In this document: positions 22,384 to 23,351 of the stretch, one piece after another
How positions within the stretch are numbered: position 1 is the first letter of the stretch
Layout: every line of letters begins with the position of its first letter
Assembly: GCF_021648855.1 (NCBI RefSeq)
Contig: NZ_JAKJHX010000020.1
Span: 25,184-48,534, forward strand
Source of the DNA: Tychonema litorale BBK16
GTDB taxonomy: Bacteria > Cyanobacteriota > Cyanobacteriia > Cyanobacteriales > Microcoleaceae
DNA: 23,351 nt
Direction: 5' to 3'
Notes under the pieces: model-generated
The model's database searches: none
What the model was told of the DNA's origin: nothing
Seen by the model: only the letters and a program-made list of their open reading frames with translations
Program-made: the position numbers and the translations under genes

Positions 22384-22626
22384 TTACTTGGGATTGAGAC
22401 GTTTAGAAACTTGGTTAATTATACCACTCAGAATAGCGCCACCCATGAGAATTCCCAGGGCGGGATTGAATACAGGCTGCCAAAGACTGTACCACAGATC
22501 GAAACCGAGATTCACGCCAGTCGATCGACCTAATACTGCGATCGCAAACCATGCAAAACTAGCAAAGACGAAAAATACGTCAGCTACCAAAAATATGTTG
22601 AGCCAGTCAATAAATTTATCTTTCAT
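22384..22626 (-). CDS. Small two-helix membrane protein, unknown function
   Basis: This 80-residue protein MKDKFIDWLNIFLVADVFFV has one hydrophobic segment at about 10-32 and a second at about 53-71 (NPALGILMGGAILSGIIN), joined by GRSTGVNLGFDLWYSLW. It ends with basic residues (NQVSKRLNPK). It is on the same strand as, and 137 bp upstream of, GTPase 2, so co-transcription is possible. I do not recognise the family; the protein-like composition and plausible ATG support it. Confidence 0.65.
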   Translation of the reverse strand: MKDKFIDWLNIFLVADVFFVFASFAWFAIAVLGRSTGVNLGFDLWYSLWQPVFNPALGILMGGAILSGIINQVSKRLNPK

Positions 22627-22708
22627 TATTTTAGTGTTCCTTTTGAGTGTATGTGTGTCAAGTTAAAGATAAAATATCATTCAATTGTCGCAGAAAGGCT
22701 ATCAAAAT

Positions 22709-23215
22709 ATGGTTCGCTATACACTTCCTCAAAGCCCCGAAACTATTTTAACTGTTAAAGGGAAAGATTCAGCAAAAGCCCGCGAAGAAGCGATGGATCA
22801 GCTTATGCAACTCATAGACTCTGAGAAGCTATCGACGGAGCTCAAAGAAGGATTTGGGCCAAAGCAGTTTGTCGAAGTTAAAGATCTCGAAGATGGTACG
22901 TCTGAAACTGAGGATGCGATTACTGAAGCAATACAGATTTTGAGCAATTTGGCAAGTCTCAAATTGAAGGTAATGGAATCCCGCGAGGAAGCAATAAAAA
23001 TCCGCGCTGCGATCGATATTTTGTTTACTGATGAACCTGTGAATGCTGAGGAAATTAGCAGTCTGAAAGATGGTTTTAAGGTACTGAAAAATTTCGCGCA
23101 AGCTAATGTCCGCTATCGGGAAGCTAGGGGTAAAGCTGAGTCAGCCCGTGCTATTCTTGATGAGGCTTTGCAATCTCCTGAATCTGAAAACAAAGCGCAG
23201 AAGTCGGCGAAATAA
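22709..23215 (+). CDS. Conserved cyanobacterial helical protein, unknown function
   Basis: This 168-residue protein starts MVRYTLPQSPETILTVKGKD. Residues about 20-60 look like a small alpha/beta unit (AKAREEAMDQLMQLIDSEKL, STELKEGFGPKQFVEVKDLE); residues about 70-150 are predicted helices with heptad-like hydrophobics (AIQILSNLASLKLKVMESRE, FKVLKNFAQANVRYREARGK), and the tail is charged. The ATG at 22709 is favoured over an in-frame TTG at 22685 because AGAAAGG (22692-22698) precedes it by about 10 bases and the upstream residues are atypical. It resembles short hypothetical proteins found only in cyanobacteria. It lies divergent from the 80-residue membrane protein gene. Confidence 0.75.
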   Translation: MVRYTLPQSPETILTVKGKDSAKAREEAMDQLMQLIDSEKLSTELKEGFGPKQFVEVKDLEDGTSETEDAITEAIQILSNLASLKLKVMESREEAIKIRAAIDILFTDEPVNAEEISSLKDGFKVLKNFAQANVRYREARGKAESARAILDEALQSPESENKAQKSAK

Positions 23216-23227
23216 GGACTTTTTTGC

Positions 23228-23351
23228 AACAGGCAAGATGCCTGTTCCACAATTAATTAATTCTCTTGTGGGGTGGGCATCTTGCCCGCTCTTTGTAACA
23301 GGCAAGATGCCTGTTCCACAATTAATTAATTCTCTTGTGGGGTGGGCATCT
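23228..23351. repeat. Tandem 69-bp palindromic GGCAAGATGCC repeat, cut by the window edge
   Basis: A unit beginning AACAGGCAAGATGCCTG and ending GGGCATCTTGCC plus a CGCTCTTTGT spacer repeats at a 69-bp period (first at 23228, second at 23297, incomplete). Each unit is itself an inverted repeat: GGCAAGATGCC and TTCCACAA at the left pair with TTGTGG and GGGCATCTTGCC at the right, across AATTAATTAATTC. It is the same family as 20722-20785. Confidence 0.9.

Noticed and set aside
20821..22403. Shared CTTGGGATTGAGA motif at the ends of GTPase 2 and the 80-residue protein as a recombination or attachment site
   Set aside because: Similarity is about 18 bases with one mismatch and does not extend; the two copies are read in different frames, so chance or a minor relic is more likely.

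Overview
The window looks like chromosomal DNA from a filamentous, non-heterocystous cyanobacterium (Microcoleus/Oscillatoria-like; genus inferred only). The evidence is the many CGATCG cores of the HIP1 octamer, a phycobilisome core gene (apcF), a cyanobacterial-type geranylgeranyl diphosphate synthase, type I glutamine synthetase, DUF3352 and DUF697 families, and a dense population of short palindromic and heptameric repeats between genes.

Layout, left to right. purL (minus strand) runs off the left edge and carries in-frame copies of a C7/G7 palindromic repeat. Next come a pentapeptide-repeat membrane protein and an uncharacterised protein with three perfect 24-bp tandem repeats; both have leaders made of the same 7-bp repeat. 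A DUF3352 protein converges on a SAM methyltransferase. A GNAT acetyltransferase is divergent from a LysR regulator. crtE is followed within 2 bp by a divergent-PAP2 (DUF212) membrane protein. Then comes a two-gene cassette of an ABC-type AAA ATPase and a small TOPRIM-like protein, the best candidate here for an undescribed defence module. A YbjN protein, a ferritin-like diiron protein, a pair of small unknown proteins and a small exported protein follow. glnA and apcF are divergent across 520 bp holding a near-perfect three-way-junction element. After apcF come a doubtful small ORF, tlyA with a ~50-residue in-frame repeat insertion, and a membrane protein. Two DUF697 GTPase paralogues flank a deleted Uma2 remnant. 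The window ends with a small membrane protein, an unknown cyanobacterial protein and a tandem 69-bp repeat.

Most genes are housekeeping or core cyanobacterial genes with no single pathway linking them. The main themes are: (1) repeat elements entering coding sequence (purL, tlyA), supplying a stop codon (DUF697 GTPase 1) or serving as translation leaders (methyltransferase, pentapeptide protein, 391-aa protein); (2) the AAA ATPase/TOPRIM-like pair, lying in the longest CGATCG-free stretch I could find; and (3) the structured element upstream of glnA. No tRNA, rRNA, CRISPR array or complete insertion sequence was seen. All family assignments are by eye from motifs and remembered family features; no search was run.
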